Below the pieces are notes generated by a model that worked only from the letters and a program-made list of their open reading frames with translations, was not told the DNA's origin and did not search any database. Shown piece after piece: positions 36,168 through 44,934 of a stretch of 64,000 nt of DNA. How positions within the stretch are numbered: the first letter of the stretch is position 1; each line of letters opens with the position of its first letter. This stretch comes from Actinokineospora baliensis (GTDB taxonomy: Bacteria; Actinomycetota; Actinomycetes; Mycobacteriales; Pseudonocardiaceae): assembly GCF_016907695.1 (NCBI RefSeq), contig NZ_JAFBCK010000001.1, forward strand, positions 7,366,001-7,430,000. Reading direction: 5' to 3'. The translations under genes and the position numbers were made by a program.

Positions 36168-37349
36168 TCAGTCCCTGGGGTCATCGGGATCCAAGCCGTG
36201 CAGCGGGAAGATGGCCCCGCGCACGTCCCGGATCACCGTGTCGACTGGTTGGTCCCGCCCGCCGCCCCACGGCTCGAAGGTGACGTCGGCGCCATCGCCC
36301 ATCACCGAGGGCAGCACGGCGTTGGGCGCGATCTTCCGCACGCCCGCGGCCCACTCGACCGGGACCGACCGCTCGACGGGGATGTCGCGGTCGAGCACCG
36401 TGGCGAGCAGGTGCGTCCACGAACGCGGGACGACCCGCAGCAGTTCGTACCCGCCACCGCCGGTGACCAACCACTTGCCCCCGGTGTGGCGTTCGGCGAG
36501 CTCCCGCACGGCCTGGTAGATCCGCCGGTGGCCGTCCACCGACAGGGCCAGGTCCGCCAACGGGTCCTCGACGTGGGTGTCCACTCCGCACTGGGTGACC
36601 AGGACCTGGGGTCGGAAAGCGGCCACAAGGGACGGCACGGTCGCGTGGAAGGCGCGCAGCCAAGCGGAATCCCGGGTCCCCGGCGCCAACGGGATGTTGA
36701 CCGAGGTGCCCTGCGCCCCGGGGCCGCCCAGCTCGCTGACCGCGCCGGTGCCCGGCCACAACGTCGCCGGGTGCTGGTGCAGGGAGATGGTCAGCACGCG
36801 GGGGTCGTCGTAGAACACCGCCTGCACGCCGTCACCGTGGTGGACGTCGACGTCGAGGTAGGCGATCCGGTCGAAGCCGTTGTCCAGCAGCCAGGAGATC
36901 GCCACCGCGCAGTCGTTGTAGACGCAGAACCCCGCCGCGCGGTCGGGCATCGCGTGGTGCAGCCCGCCCGCCAGGGAGATCGCCCTGTCTGCGCTGCCCT
37001 CGGCGATGCGCTTGGCCGCGGCCAGGGTGCCGCCGACCACCAACGCCGAGGCGGCGTGCATCTGGTCGAACACCGGGTTGTCCGAGGTGCCCAGGCCGTG
37101 CCCGACGTCCCAGGAGGCCATCGGCGCCTCGCGCACCGCGGCGACGTAGTCCGGCCGGTGCACCCGGCTGATCTCGCTGTCGTCCGCGGGCTCCGGCGCG
37201 ATCAGGTCGACGCCGTCGAGCACCCCGAGTGCCCCGGCCAACCGCATGGTCAGCTCGAGGCGGATCGGGTTGAACGGGTGGTCGCCGCCGAGGTCGTAGC
37301 CCAGCAAGGCGGGGTCCCAGACCACGGCGGCGTCCACTCGATCACCCAT
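36168..37349 (-). CDS. acuC: AcuC-type protein deacetylase (histone deacetylase family)
   Basis: A 393-residue zinc-dependent deacetylase of the class I HDAC fold. Zinc and charge-relay residues are visible in GGLHHAM (paired catalytic histidines), DVDVHHGDGVQ (zinc-binding Asp and His) and GVDTHVEDPLA, and the C-terminal GGGGY loop with the transition-state tyrosine is intact. In Bacillus, AcuC removes acetyl groups from acetyl-CoA synthetase lysine. Here it is co-transcribed with the Pat-type acetyltransferase (stop of acuC and start of pat are 1 bp apart), making an acetylate/deacetylate pair that likely regulates acyl-CoA synthetases. ATG 37349 has an AAGGTG ribosome site. Confidence 0.92.
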   Translation of the reverse strand: MGDRVDAAVVWDPALLGYDLGGDHPFNPIRLELTMRLAGALGVLDGVDLIAPEPADDSEISRVHRPDYVAAVREAPMASWDVGHGLGTSDNPVFDQMHAASALVVGGTLAAAKRIAEGSADRAISLAGGLHHAMPDRAAGFCVYNDCAVAISWLLDNGFDRIAYLDVDVHHGDGVQAVFYDDPRVLTISLHQHPATLWPGTGAVSELGGPGAQGTSVNIPLAPGTRDSAWLRAFHATVPSLVAAFRPQVLVTQCGVDTHVEDPLADLALSVDGHRRIYQAVRELAERHTGGKWLVTGGGGYELLRVVPRSWTHLLATVLDRDIPVERSVPVEWAAGVRKIAPNAVLPSVMGDGADVTFEPWGGGRDQPVDTVIRDVRGAIFPLHGLDPDDPRD

Positions 37350-37410
37350 GCCCGCACCTTAGTGGCCGTCGGCGGGTCCCGCCGTAACCCGTTGGTGGCC
37401 TGCGGGGCGG

Positions 37411-37576
37411 CTAGTGGTGCGACCCAGAATGTTGGCCGTGTATCGGCCTGTCCACGGTGTGGCTGGCAAGGCGCCGGAACGGCCTCGTACTGGGCGTACT
37501 CGGTCGTTTCGGCAACGCCGCCAGGCGCGTCGTGGGCGGGTCGAGACATGGTCGACATTCTGGGTCGTGCCACTAG
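37411..37576 (+). repeat. 166-bp palindromic element with long imperfect hairpin
   Basis: The two ends are inverted repeats reading CTAGTGG..CGACCCAGAATGT inward. Arms pair from 37411/37576 to 37490/37496 around the loop TGGGC (37491-37495). In the outer 51 positions 39 are Watson-Crick, 11 are G-U or U-G in a plus-strand RNA, and one is a true mismatch (37442/37545); the inner part pairs less well. It lies between acuC and the sulfurtransferase gene, both minus strand, and its CTAG end supplies the sulfurtransferase stop codon (37573-37575). It resembles a miniature inverted-repeat element, or a structured RNA transcribed on the plus strand. I saw no second full copy in the window. It is too long, and lacks a U-run, to be a simple terminator. 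Confidence 0.75.
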
Positions 37577-38427
37577 TTCTCACCGGTCGCGACCGGCCGG
37601 GCCGGGTCCTGGCTCCAGTTCGACCACGATCCGGCATACAGCGCGGCGGGCCGCTCCGGCGTGGTGATCCCGGCGACCTCCAGTGCCAGCACCACCGACG
37701 ACGCGGTGACACCCGAACCGCAGTAGGCGCCGATGGAGTCGCCCCCGACACCCAACTCGGCGAACCGGTCCGCCAGCGCGGCGGGCGCGAGCCAGCGCCC
37801 GTCCTGGCCGGTGTGCCCGGCGAACGGCGCGTTGACCGCGCCGGGCACGTGCCCGGCCCTCGGGTCGATCGGCTCGACGTCGCCGCGGTAGCGCTCCGGT
37901 GCCCGCGCGTCGAGGAGGACACCGCTCTCGGCGAGCGCGGCGGCCCCGTCCGCGTCGAGCACCGGCATAGCGCCGGGCCGCACCTCCACGTCACCCGGCT
38001 CGGGCGCGGGTTCCTCGGTGGTGGACGCACCGCCATCGGCGACCCACGCCGCGTAGCCGCCGTCGAGCACGGCGGCCTCGCTGTGCCCGGCCCACCGCAG
38101 CAGCCACCACGCCCGCGCGGCGACCGACCCGTTGTCCGCGTCGTAGACCACGACCGGAACCCCGGTGCGCACACCGGCGGCACGCAACACGGCCCGCAGG
38201 TCCGCCGCCTCGGGCAGCGGGTGCCGCCCACCCGCACCGGGCGGCGCGGCGAGATCCCGGTCCAGGTCCAGGAAAACGGCACCGGGGAGGTGCCCGGCCG
38301 CGTACTCCTCGCGACCGGGCGGGCCGCCGAGGCGCCAGCGGACATCCAGCAACACCAGGGGGTGGCCACTGTCGAGTAGCGACACCAGCTCGGCGGTTGA
38401 CACCAGTGCGGAGGGCGATTCGCTCAC
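37573..38427 (-). CDS. Rhodanese-type sulfurtransferase (thiosulfate/3-mercaptopyruvate)
   Basis: A 284-residue protein with two rhodanese domains: the inactive N-terminal one (residues 5-125; LVLLDVRWRLGG and GHLPGAVFLDLD) and the catalytic C-terminal one (residues 155-280) with active-site loop CGSGVTA, cysteine near residue 235. The CGSGVTA loop is the form usual in mercaptopyruvate sulfurtransferases, so it probably moves sulfur from 3-mercaptopyruvate to a thiol or cyanide. GTG 38427 is chosen because AGGA lies 7 bp upstream; a GTG at 38460 in frame has no ribosome site. The stop codon lies inside the CTAG end of the palindromic element, so the last residues could differ from the ancestral protein. 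Confidence 0.9.
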   Translation of the reverse strand: MSESPSALVSTAELVSLLDSGHPLVLLDVRWRLGGPPGREEYAAGHLPGAVFLDLDRDLAAPPGAGGRHPLPEAADLRAVLRAAGVRTGVPVVVYDADNGSVAARAWWLLRWAGHSEAAVLDGGYAAWVADGGASTTEEPAPEPGDVEVRPGAMPVLDADGAAALAESGVLLDARAPERYRGDVEPIDPRAGHVPGAVNAPFAGHTGQDGRWLAPAALADRFAELGVGGDSIGAYCGSGVTASSVVLALEVAGITTPERPAALYAGSWSNWSQDPARPVATGEN

Positions 38428-38528
38428 CTGCCCATCCTGCCGGCCCGGGACTTCGGTCACTGCCCGCTACTACCCCGCTGCTCTGTCGGGGCGAGCGACT
38501 AACATGGAGGTGACGAAGGGGAACCGGC

Positions 38529-39224
38529 GTGAACGATCTCATCGACACCACCGAGATGTACCTCCGCACCATCTACGAACTCGAAGAGGAGGGCGTCGTA
38601 CCCCTGCGCGCCCGCATCGCCGAACGGTTGGGCCAGAGCGGCCCCACGGTGAGCCAGACGGTGGGCCGGATGGAGCGCGACGGCCTGGTGGTCGTCGCGG
38701 GCGACCGGCACCTCGAGCTCACCGACCACGGCCGCTCCCTGGCCGTCGCGGTCATGCGCAAGCACCGGCTGGCCGAGCGGCTGCTGGTCGACGTGATCGG
38801 CCTGGAGTGGGAGCACGTGCACAGCGAGGCGTGCCGCTGGGAGCACGTCATGAGCGAGGCCGTCGAGCGCAAGCTGGTCACGCTGCTCGGGCACCCGACC
38901 ACCTCCCCGTACGGCAACCCCATCCCCGGTCTGGACCAGCTCGGCGACGGCGAACCGGCCCCACCGGTCGAGGCCGGGCTGGTGCGGGTGGACGAGGTGG
39001 CCCGCCGCGGCGGCGGCCGGGTCGAGGTGCGCCGCATCGCCGAGCACATCCAGATGGACCCCGACCTGATGACCGAGCTGAAGTCGGTCGGCGCCCTGCC
39101 GGGCAACGTGATCGAGATCGGGTCGGTCACCCCGGACGGCAGTGGCATCGCGATCACCGGCGCGGGCACCACGGCCAACCTGAGCCCGACGATGCTGCAC
39201 GCGGTGCTCGCCCGGCTGCTGTGA
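38529..39224 (+). CDS. ideR: Iron-dependent repressor of the DtxR family (IdeR)
   Basis: A 231-residue metal-dependent repressor. Domain 1 is the DNA-binding winged helix (residues 1-74; [25 protein letters not shown]), domain 2 the dimerisation and metal-binding part (residues 75-140; [35 protein letters not shown], with the Cys and His ligands), and domain 3 an SH3-like flap after a Pro/Gly linker. This fits IdeR/DtxR length (226-230) and sequence closely. With Fe2+ it represses siderophore genes and activates storage genes. GTG 38529 has GAAGGGG upstream. It overlaps galK by 4 bp (GTGA), an ideR-galK-galE arrangement common in actinobacteria. Confidence 0.96.
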   Translation: MNDLIDTTEMYLRTIYELEEEGVVPLRARIAERLGQSGPTVSQTVGRMERDGLVVVAGDRHLELTDHGRSLAVAVMRKHRLAERLLVDVIGLEWEHVHSEACRWEHVMSEAVERKLVTLLGHPTTSPYGNPIPGLDQLGDGEPAPPVEAGLVRVDEVARRGGGRVEVRRIAEHIQMDPDLMTELKSVGALPGNVIEIGSVTPDGSGIAITGAGTTANLSPTMLHAVLARLL

Positions 39225-40363
39225 CCCAGGCCGACCGGGCCGCGCAGCGATACCGGGAGTCGCACGGTCATGCCCCCGTCGGGGTGTGGTCGGCTCCCGG
39301 TCGGGTGAACTTGATCGGCGAGCACACCGACTACAACAACGGGCTGGTGCTGCCGTTCGCTCTTCCGCACCGGGTCGCGGTGGCCGCGGCGCCGCGCGCC
39401 GACGGCCGGATCTCGGCCACGACGGTCGGCGACGACGGACTGCCCCAACGCGCCCGAGCGGTGCCGATAGCCGAGCTGGCGCCGGGCCGCGTCACCGGGT
39501 GGGCCGCCTACGCCTACGGGGTGGCCTGGGTGCTGCGCGAAGCGGGCATCACCTCGGGCGCGGAACTGGTGATCACCGGCGACGTGCCGACCGGCGCGGG
39601 CCTGTCGTCCTCGCACGCCCTGCAGTGCGCGGTCGCGCTGGCGCTGCTCGGGCTTGCGGGCACCGTGCCCGGCGACGGCGGCCCGACCCTGGCCGAGATC
39701 GCGGAGTGGGTGCGGCGCAGCGAGAACGACTTCGTCGGCGCCCCCACCGGCCTGCTGGACCAGACGGCTTCCCTGCGCTGCGTCGAGGGCCACGCCCTGT
39801 TCCTGGACGTCCGATCCGGCGAAGCGGAGCAGATCCCGTTCGACGCGCCGGTGCTGGTGATCGACACCCGGGTGCGGCACGCGCTGGCCGACTCCGCCTA
39901 CGGCGATCGGCGCCGCGGCTGCGAGCGGGCCGCCGAGCTGCTCGGCCTGCCGTCGCTGCGCGAAGTCGCCCCCGACACGGACCTGGGGCGGCTGCCCGCG
40001 GACCTGCTGCCACTGGTGCGGCACGTGGTCACCGAGAACGAGCGGGTCTTGGCGACCGTGGCCGCGCTGCGGGAGGGCACCGCCATCGGGCCGCTGCTGT
40101 CCGCCTCGCACGCGAGCCTGCGCGACGACTACCGGGTCTCCTGCCGCGAGCTGGACGTGGCCGTCGAGGCGGCCGAGAGCGCCGGGGCCCTGGGTGCCAG
40201 GATGACCGGCGGCGGCTTCGGCGGGTCCGCGATCGCGGTGGTGCCCCCGGCGGCCGAGCAGGCCGTGCGGGCCGCGGTACTGGCCGCGTTCGCCGAGCGG
40301 TCGCTCACCGCACCGAGGCTGTTCACCGCGGCGCCGTCGCCGGGCGCGGGCCGCGACCACTAG
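39221..40363 (+). CDS. galK: Galactokinase
   Basis: A 380-residue GHMP kinase phosphorylating galactose to galactose-1-phosphate. The N-terminal galactokinase signature [15 protein letters not shown], the ATP loop [11 protein letters not shown] and the C-terminal GHMP motif [11 protein letters not shown] are all intact, and the length is normal (380-390). The start GTG overlaps the ideR stop by 4 bp, so translation is likely coupled. The stop TAG at 40361-40363 is the first three bases of a four-fold 15-bp repeat. galE follows at 70 bp. The gene pair feeds galactose into glucose metabolism with galT not present in this window. Confidence 0.95.
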   Translation: MTQADRAAQRYRESHGHAPVGVWSAPGRVNLIGEHTDYNNGLVLPFALPHRVAVAAAPRADGRISATTVGDDGLPQRARAVPIAELAPGRVTGWAAYAYGVAWVLREAGITSGAELVITGDVPTGAGLSSSHALQCAVALALLGLAGTVPGDGGPTLAEIAEWVRRSENDFVGAPTGLLDQTASLRCVEGHALFLDVRSGEAEQIPFDAPVLVIDTRVRHALADSAYGDRRRGCERAAELLGLPSLREVAPDTDLGRLPADLLPLVRHVVTENERVLATVAALREGTAIGPLLSASHASLRDDYRVSCRELDVAVEAAESAGALGARMTGGGFGGSAIAVVPPAAEQAVRAAVLAAFAERSLTAPRLFTAAPSPGAGRDH

Positions 40364-40420
40364 TACGCGAACCAATAGTGCGCGAACCAATAGTGCGCGA
40401 ACCAATAGTGCGCGAACCAA
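40361..40420 (+). repeat. Four tandem copies of a 15-bp unit between galK and galE
   Basis: The unit TAGTGCGCGAACCAA is repeated four times without gaps (40361-40375, 40376-40390, 40391-40405, 40406-40420); only the first differs (A for G at the fifth base). The galK stop TAG begins the first copy and, as 15 is a multiple of 3, each copy repeats TAG in the galK frame. It ends just before the galE ribosome site GAGGAGG. It is a variable-number repeat candidate or a spacer/regulator of galE translation. Confidence 0.9.
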
Positions 40421-40433
40421 GAGGAGGACCACG

Positions 40434-41390
40434 GTGAAGCTGCTCGTGACGGGCGGAGCGGGGTATGTCGGCAGCGTGTGCGCGGCCAGGCTGGTCGAGT
40501 CCGGGCACGAGGTCGTGGTGGTCGACGACCTGTCCACCGGCCACGCCGACGCGGTGCCCGACGGCGCCCGGTTCGTCGAGGCCGACATCGCCGACGCCGC
40601 CCCCGACCTGCTGACCGGCGGCTTCGACGGTGTGCTGCACTTCGCGGCGAAGTCACTGGTCGGCGAGTCCATGGTGGACCCGACCAAGTACTGGGCGGGC
40701 AACGTGCTCACCTCCCTGCGGTTGCTCGACGCCATGCGCGACAACGGCACGCCACGGCTGGTGTTCTCCTCCACCGCGGCCACCTACGGCGAGCCGGAGC
40801 AGGTCCCGATCCTGGAATCGGCACCGACCCGGCCCACCAACACCTACGGCGCGACCAAGCTCGCGATCGACCACGCCATCACCTCCTACGCCAAAGCCCA
40901 CGGCCTGGCCGCAGTCAGCCTCCGGTACTTCAACGTCGCGGGCGCCTACGGCCGCTTCGGCGAGCGGCACACCACCGAGACGCACCTGATCCCGATCGTG
41001 CTGCAGGTGGCGCTGGGCACCCGAGCAGCCATCTCCATCTACGGCGACGACTACCCGACCCCGGACGGCACGTGCGTGCGCGACTACATCCACGTGCTCG
41101 ACCTCGCCGAGGCGCACCTGCTCGCGCTCGAGCACACCCGGGAGGGCGAGCACCAGATCTACAACCTCGGCACCGGCACGGGGTTCTCCAACCGCGAGGT
41201 CGTGCAGACCTGCCGCGAGGTCACCGGCCACCCGATCCCGGCGGACTTCGCCGCCCGCCGCCCAGGCGACCCCGCAGTCCTCGTCGCCTCAGCCGCGGGC
41301 GCCGCGACCAACCTCGGCTGGACCCCCAAGCGCACCGACCTCCACACCATCGTCAGCGACGCCTGGGAGTTCACCCGCACCCGCGCCTGA
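40434..41390 (+). CDS. galE: UDP-glucose 4-epimerase
   Basis: A 318-residue short-chain-dehydrogenase-type epimerase that interconverts UDP-glucose and UDP-galactose with bound NAD+. Rossmann motif GGAGYVGS at residues 7-14, the catalytic Y-x3-K at Tyr138-Lys142 (YGATK), and [10 protein letters not shown] supplying the active-site Ser/Thr. The length is typical of actinobacterial GalE (about 320). GTG 40434 has GAGGAGG 9 bp upstream. It forms an operon with ideR and galK and lies after the tandem repeat. Nothing convincing is seen in the following 170 bp before the convergent DUF4192 gene. Confidence 0.95.
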   Translation: MKLLVTGGAGYVGSVCAARLVESGHEVVVVDDLSTGHADAVPDGARFVEADIADAAPDLLTGGFDGVLHFAAKSLVGESMVDPTKYWAGNVLTSLRLLDAMRDNGTPRLVFSSTAATYGEPEQVPILESAPTRPTNTYGATKLAIDHAITSYAKAHGLAAVSLRYFNVAGAYGRFGERHTTETHLIPIVLQVALGTRAAISIYGDDYPTPDGTCVRDYIHVLDLAEAHLLALEHTREGEHQIYNLGTGTGFSNREVVQTCREVTGHPIPADFAARRPGDPAVLVASAAGAATNLGWTPKRTDLHTIVSDAWEFTRTRA

Positions 41391-41562
41391 CCGCACCGCC
41401 CGCCGAGTTCGCGTGGGCCGAGCGGGTGCCACAACACAACCGCGAATCCCACCCGCGCCAGGCAACGGCCTCAACGCGGAAGCCCACCGGCTCCGCACCC
41501 GAAGTTCACTGATCCCAACCCGGACGAGCAAACCTGAGACCGGCCCGCCGAGTCCTGCTCGG

Positions 41563-42615
41563 TCACCCCGGGCTCGCCCGTGCGGACTTGGCCTGCACTT
41601 GGGCGATGAGGTCGCGCAGGTCGGTTGGCGGGATGCCGTGGTGGGCGGCGGAGTCGAGGAGGGCGGCGAGGCTGTGTCGGGGGTCGGCTTCGAGTGCGAC
41701 GCCGAGGGCGACTCTGGCGTAGACGCCGTCGCCGTGGAGGTAGGCGGTTACGGCTAGGTGGAAGGCGGGTTCGGCTCGTTCCGGTGCCGGGAGGGCGCGG
41801 GTGAGCCTGGTCCACAGGCGGGCGGCTGGGCGGTCGCGGGCACCGAGCGGGATGGCCAGGCACGCCTCGCGGACCTCAGGGTCGGACAGGGCGATCGCCA
41901 GGTGCGCGAGTCGTGTGTCGTCGAGGTCGGGGTCGGTGGGTGCTGGGTCGGTCGGGTGTCCGCGGGGCGGGGGCGCCACTGTGGACATCAAGCGCGAGTC
42001 GCGCGTCGGCGGGCTGTCGAACTCCTCGATCACCTGGTGGATCAGGGCGAGCTTGTCGGCGACCGTGGCGTACTCGGTCGCCAGGTCGTCGATCAGCGCC
42101 GCGCGCCGGTCGAGGTCGGGTTCCGGGTCGGCGGCGAGGCTGTCGGCCATGGCCTCGCGGGACGGGTAGACCACTACGCCCTCGACGGTGAACTGCGCCG
42201 CCAGCGCGGTGGTGTCCGGGTCGGCGACCGTGCCGGTGAACTCGGGGTCGTCGTAGGACAGCCAGGGTTGGCCCGCCTCGACCGACCTGGTCCAGAACGC
42301 GTGCTCGACGGTGACACCGGACTCGACCAGGGTCTGCCTGACAGTGGTGACGAAGGGCTTGTCGTGCAGTGGTTCCCGGCCGCCCACCACGATGAGCAGC
42401 GCGTCCTCGACGCGGTGGGCGGCCAGGATCTCGGCCAGGTGTTCGGCCATCGGCAGGCGGTCGGGTGGGCGCGGCAGGTCGAGCCGGATGACCGGCCCGA
42501 TCTCCCTCGTCTCCCGGATGGTCAGCGCGACCAGGGAGTCGGTCGGCGCGAACCCGATGAGGTACGGGAGCGCGGCGATGATCTGGTCGGCGTGGTGCAG
42601 GTTGGTGGTCGTCAT
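41563..42615 (-). CDS. DUF4192 family protein
   Basis: A 350-residue actinobacterial protein starting ADQIIAALPYLIGFAPTDSLVAL, the defining motif of DUF4192. The following part has alternating helices and strands and a C-terminal helical, repeat-like segment (FHLAVTAYLHGDGVYARVALGVAL). No catalytic motif or membrane segment is visible and the family has no assigned role. It is monocistronic on the minus strand and convergent with galE at 173 bp. Its upstream region contains two DnaA-box-like sequences in inverted orientation. Confidence 0.9.
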   Translation of the reverse strand: MTTTNLHHADQIIAALPYLIGFAPTDSLVALTIRETREIGPVIRLDLPRPPDRLPMAEHLAEILAAHRVEDALLIVVGGREPLHDKPFVTTVRQTLVESGVTVEHAFWTRSVEAGQPWLSYDDPEFTGTVADPDTTALAAQFTVEGVVVYPSREAMADSLAADPEPDLDRRAALIDDLATEYATVADKLALIHQVIEEFDSPPTRDSRLMSTVAPPPRGHPTDPAPTDPDLDDTRLAHLAIALSDPEVREACLAIPLGARDRPAARLWTRLTRALPAPERAEPAFHLAVTAYLHGDGVYARVALGVALEADPRHSLAALLDSAAHHGIPPTDLRDLIAQVQAKSARASPG

Positions 42616-42685
42616 GCGGCCACTGTGCGCGGATGTCGAGCCGCGGGACAGGGGTTCGGTTGGCCGGTGGATGAATCAGTGCGTT

Positions 42686-42713
42686 GTGGACAACTTGGCC
42701 GCGAGTTGTCCAC
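42686..42713. promoter_or_regulatory. Inverted pair of DnaA-box-like sequences
   Basis: GTGGACAACT (42686-42695) and its exact complement AGTTGTCCAC (42704-42713) flank 8 bp. With the preceding T the left arm contains TTGTCCACA on the minus strand, the high-GC DnaA box, and the right arm gives TTGTCCACT. It lies 71 bp upstream of the DUF4192 start. A protein-binding site is more likely than a terminator. Confidence 0.45.
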
Positions 42714-42744
42714 TCGCGACACCCGACCCGCCGCGCACGCACCA

Positions 42745-42805
42745 GACCAATGGCCGGATCATTCGCTACCTCCACCAGGGATTCGCGAACGATCCGGCCA
42801 TGGTC
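42745..42805. terminator. Long hairpin downstream of secreted peptidase gene
   Basis: ATGGCCGGATC (42750-42760) pairs with GATCCGGCCAT (42791-42801); one mismatch later TTCGC (42762-42766) pairs with GCGAA (42785-42789), and an outer GACC/GGTC adds a further 4 bp with a 1-nt bulge. It is 60-120 bp downstream of the minus-strand peptidase stop (42865), so it could be its terminator. Confidence 0.5.
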
Positions 42806-42864
42806 CTCGGGATCAGAGGAACACCCACCAACCCCTAGAGATGTGTGTCAACACCCCACCGCCA

Positions 42865-44670
42865 TCAGCCGACAGCGGCCTTGAGCGCGTCCAGACCGCC
42901 GACGATCGGCAGGGTCAGGTTGCTGCCCTTGAGGTCGACCGAGAAGCCCGCCCCGGGGGCCGGGCGCAGGGTGTACTCGTTGTCGCTGGAGAGCACGACG
43001 AGGCCGAACTGGTGGCCCGCCTGGAGCACGTAGTCGTCCGGGACGAGGTCGACCCGCAGGTCGTAGGCCTTGCCGGGCTGGATCGCGTCCGTGCGGCTGA
43101 TGTTCTTGCGGTTCTGCGGGTCGGTCCAGCCGCGGGTGACGACGGTGGACTTGCCGTCAGGGCCGCGGTCGACCAGCAGCGCGGTGACGTTGGCCGCGGG
43201 CCGGGTGAACGACAGCCGCAGGTAGACCTCGCCCTTGCCGCTGAAGCGCAGCGGCGTGCTCGACGGGCGGCTCAGGTAGACGAGCCGGTTGGGCGAGCTG
43301 GACGCGTTGGCGAGGGTGCTGGCGAGCTTGGTGGCGTCGTCGGTCAGCGACTCGACCACGCGGCGGTCCGGGCGCCAGATGGTCAGCGCACCGGACTCGG
43401 CGCCGCCCGCGCCCGGGTAGAGCGTGGCGAGCGAGGCGCTGGGGGCGGGCCACTCGGCCTCTTCGACCCAGGTCTTGTCCTCGCGCTGGATCGTGAGCTT
43501 CGGGCCGTTCTGCGCGCCGTTGTCGATGCCGTAGAGGTAGTGGGAGAACCACTGGTTCAGCGTGACCAGCCACGGGTCGCGGCGGAGGCTGTACGGGTCG
43601 GCGTGGCCGGACTGGTGCAGCCAGATCTTGTGCTCGACACCCTGCTTCTTGAGGGCCTCGTACCACTGGGCGACGTGCGTCATCTTCACGTTCCAGTCGT
43701 TGAGGCCGTGCACGGCGAGCACCGACGCGCGGACCTTGCGCACGTCGTTGAGGTAGTTGCGCTCGTCCCAGAAGTTGCTGTAGTCGCCGGTCACGCGGTC
43801 CTGCTCGGCGGTCAGTTCGTCGAGCACCTTCGCGCAGGCCGTGCGGTCGGCCCGCGTGTGGACGTACTTGGCGAGCACGTCGAGGTCTTCGCCCTGGAAC
43901 GTGCCGGGAGCGACTACGGCACCGTCGGCGCGGTAGTAGTCGTACCAACTGGAGATGGCCGCGATCGGCACGATCGTCTCTAGGCCCTGGACGCCGGTAG
44001 TAGCGACGGCGTTGGGCAGGGTGCCGTTGTACGACACGCCCATCATGCCGACCTTGCCCGTAGTCCACCCGGCGGTGACCCGGGTGCCTGCGACGTCTTG
44101 CGCGGTGGCGCGGCCATTGAGCCAATCGATGACGGAGCGGGCACCGATGGTCTCGTTGCGGCCGCCGCTGGTGGGGCAGCCGGTGGACAACCCGGATCCG
44201 AGCGATTCCGCGTACACCACGGCGAACCCGCGCGCGGTGAAGTACTGCTCGTAACGCCACGTGATAGCGGGGTTGGGTCCGCTAAGACCCGTCGCGGCCG
44301 CCTTTGGCCCAGGACGGTTGTCGGGGACGTGCAGCTCGACGTCGACGTTGTGGTTGTCGATGTCGTTGCCACCGGCGTAGTACGGGCTCGCCTGGTAGAC
44401 GACGGGGACCTTGAGGCCCTGTTCGGTCGCCCTCGGCCGGACGATCTCGACGTGGACCAGGTCGTCCTTGCCGTCGCTGTCGCTGTCGACCGGGGCGTTG
44501 ACCCACAGCGACTCGCGCACGACGTCGGTCGGGCTGAACACGGGCTGCGCCTGGCCGTCGACGAACACGGGGGCGGGGGGTTCCGGTTGGGCGGACGCCG
44601 GGGTGACCACGAGCGGCACGGCCAACAGGGCGGTGATGGCACCGGCGACGGCGGATCTCGCACGTCTCAT
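42865..44670 (-). CDS. Secreted Xaa-Pro dipeptidyl-peptidase-type hydrolase (CocE/NonD family)
   Basis: A 601-residue secreted serine hydrolase. A Sec-type signal peptide (residues 1-27, ending ASA) is followed by the alpha/beta-hydrolase domain with nucleophile motif GVSYNG (Ser213), an acid in GLNDW and the catalytic histidine in QSGHADPY, then the C-terminal jelly-roll (X-Pro dipeptidyl-peptidase C-domain, from about residue 430). The family cleaves dipeptides after proline or esters and amides such as cocaine; the signal peptide suggests use on extracellular peptides. The start is ATG 44670 with GGAGAACC upstream. A clean terminator-like hairpin lies downstream at 42745-42805. Confidence 0.9.
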   Translation of the reverse strand: MRRARSAVAGAITALLAVPLVVTPASAQPEPPAPVFVDGQAQPVFSPTDVVRESLWVNAPVDSDSDGKDDLVHVEIVRPRATEQGLKVPVVYQASPYYAGGNDIDNHNVDVELHVPDNRPGPKAAATGLSGPNPAITWRYEQYFTARGFAVVYAESLGSGLSTGCPTSGGRNETIGARSVIDWLNGRATAQDVAGTRVTAGWTTGKVGMMGVSYNGTLPNAVATTGVQGLETIVPIAAISSWYDYYRADGAVVAPGTFQGEDLDVLAKYVHTRADRTACAKVLDELTAEQDRVTGDYSNFWDERNYLNDVRKVRASVLAVHGLNDWNVKMTHVAQWYEALKKQGVEHKIWLHQSGHADPYSLRRDPWLVTLNQWFSHYLYGIDNGAQNGPKLTIQREDKTWVEEAEWPAPSASLATLYPGAGGAESGALTIWRPDRRVVESLTDDATKLASTLANASSSPNRLVYLSRPSSTPLRFSGKGEVYLRLSFTRPAANVTALLVDRGPDGKSTVVTRGWTDPQNRKNISRTDAIQPGKAYDLRVDLVPDDYVLQAGHQFGLVVLSSDNEYTLRPAPGAGFSVDLKGSNLTLPIVGGLDALKAAVG

Positions 44671-44934
44671 AGGGTTCTCCAGATCTTCGGCAGGGGACCT
44701 GCCCGCACCCTTGCCCGCCACCGGGCGGGTGTCAAGGGGGTTGCTCTCTGTCTACAAGGGATGGTCGCCTTGACGACCCAGAGCGCCTGGGCCAGACTCG
44801 GGGGGTGTCCGTGATCCTTGGCTGGCTGGTGCCGCTGCCCCTCTACGGGGAGGATCACGAGCGCGGCGATCTCGCCTGGTGACGCGCGTGCCCCTTACCG
44901 CCACGCATCGATCCCACATCCCGAGAGGCCCGCT

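Noticed and set aside
37411..37576. Simple rho-independent terminator or protein-coding gene
   Set aside because: Stem is about 80 bp, far longer than terminators, no U-run follows, and no open frame in it has coding character; the flanking genes' own ends do not need it.
40361..40420. CRISPR array
   Set aside because: The 15-bp units are contiguous with no spacers, and there are no cas genes in the window.
42686..42713. Chromosomal replication origin
   Set aside because: Only two DnaA-like boxes, no AT-rich unwinding element and no dnaA, dnaN, gyr or rpmH genes nearby.
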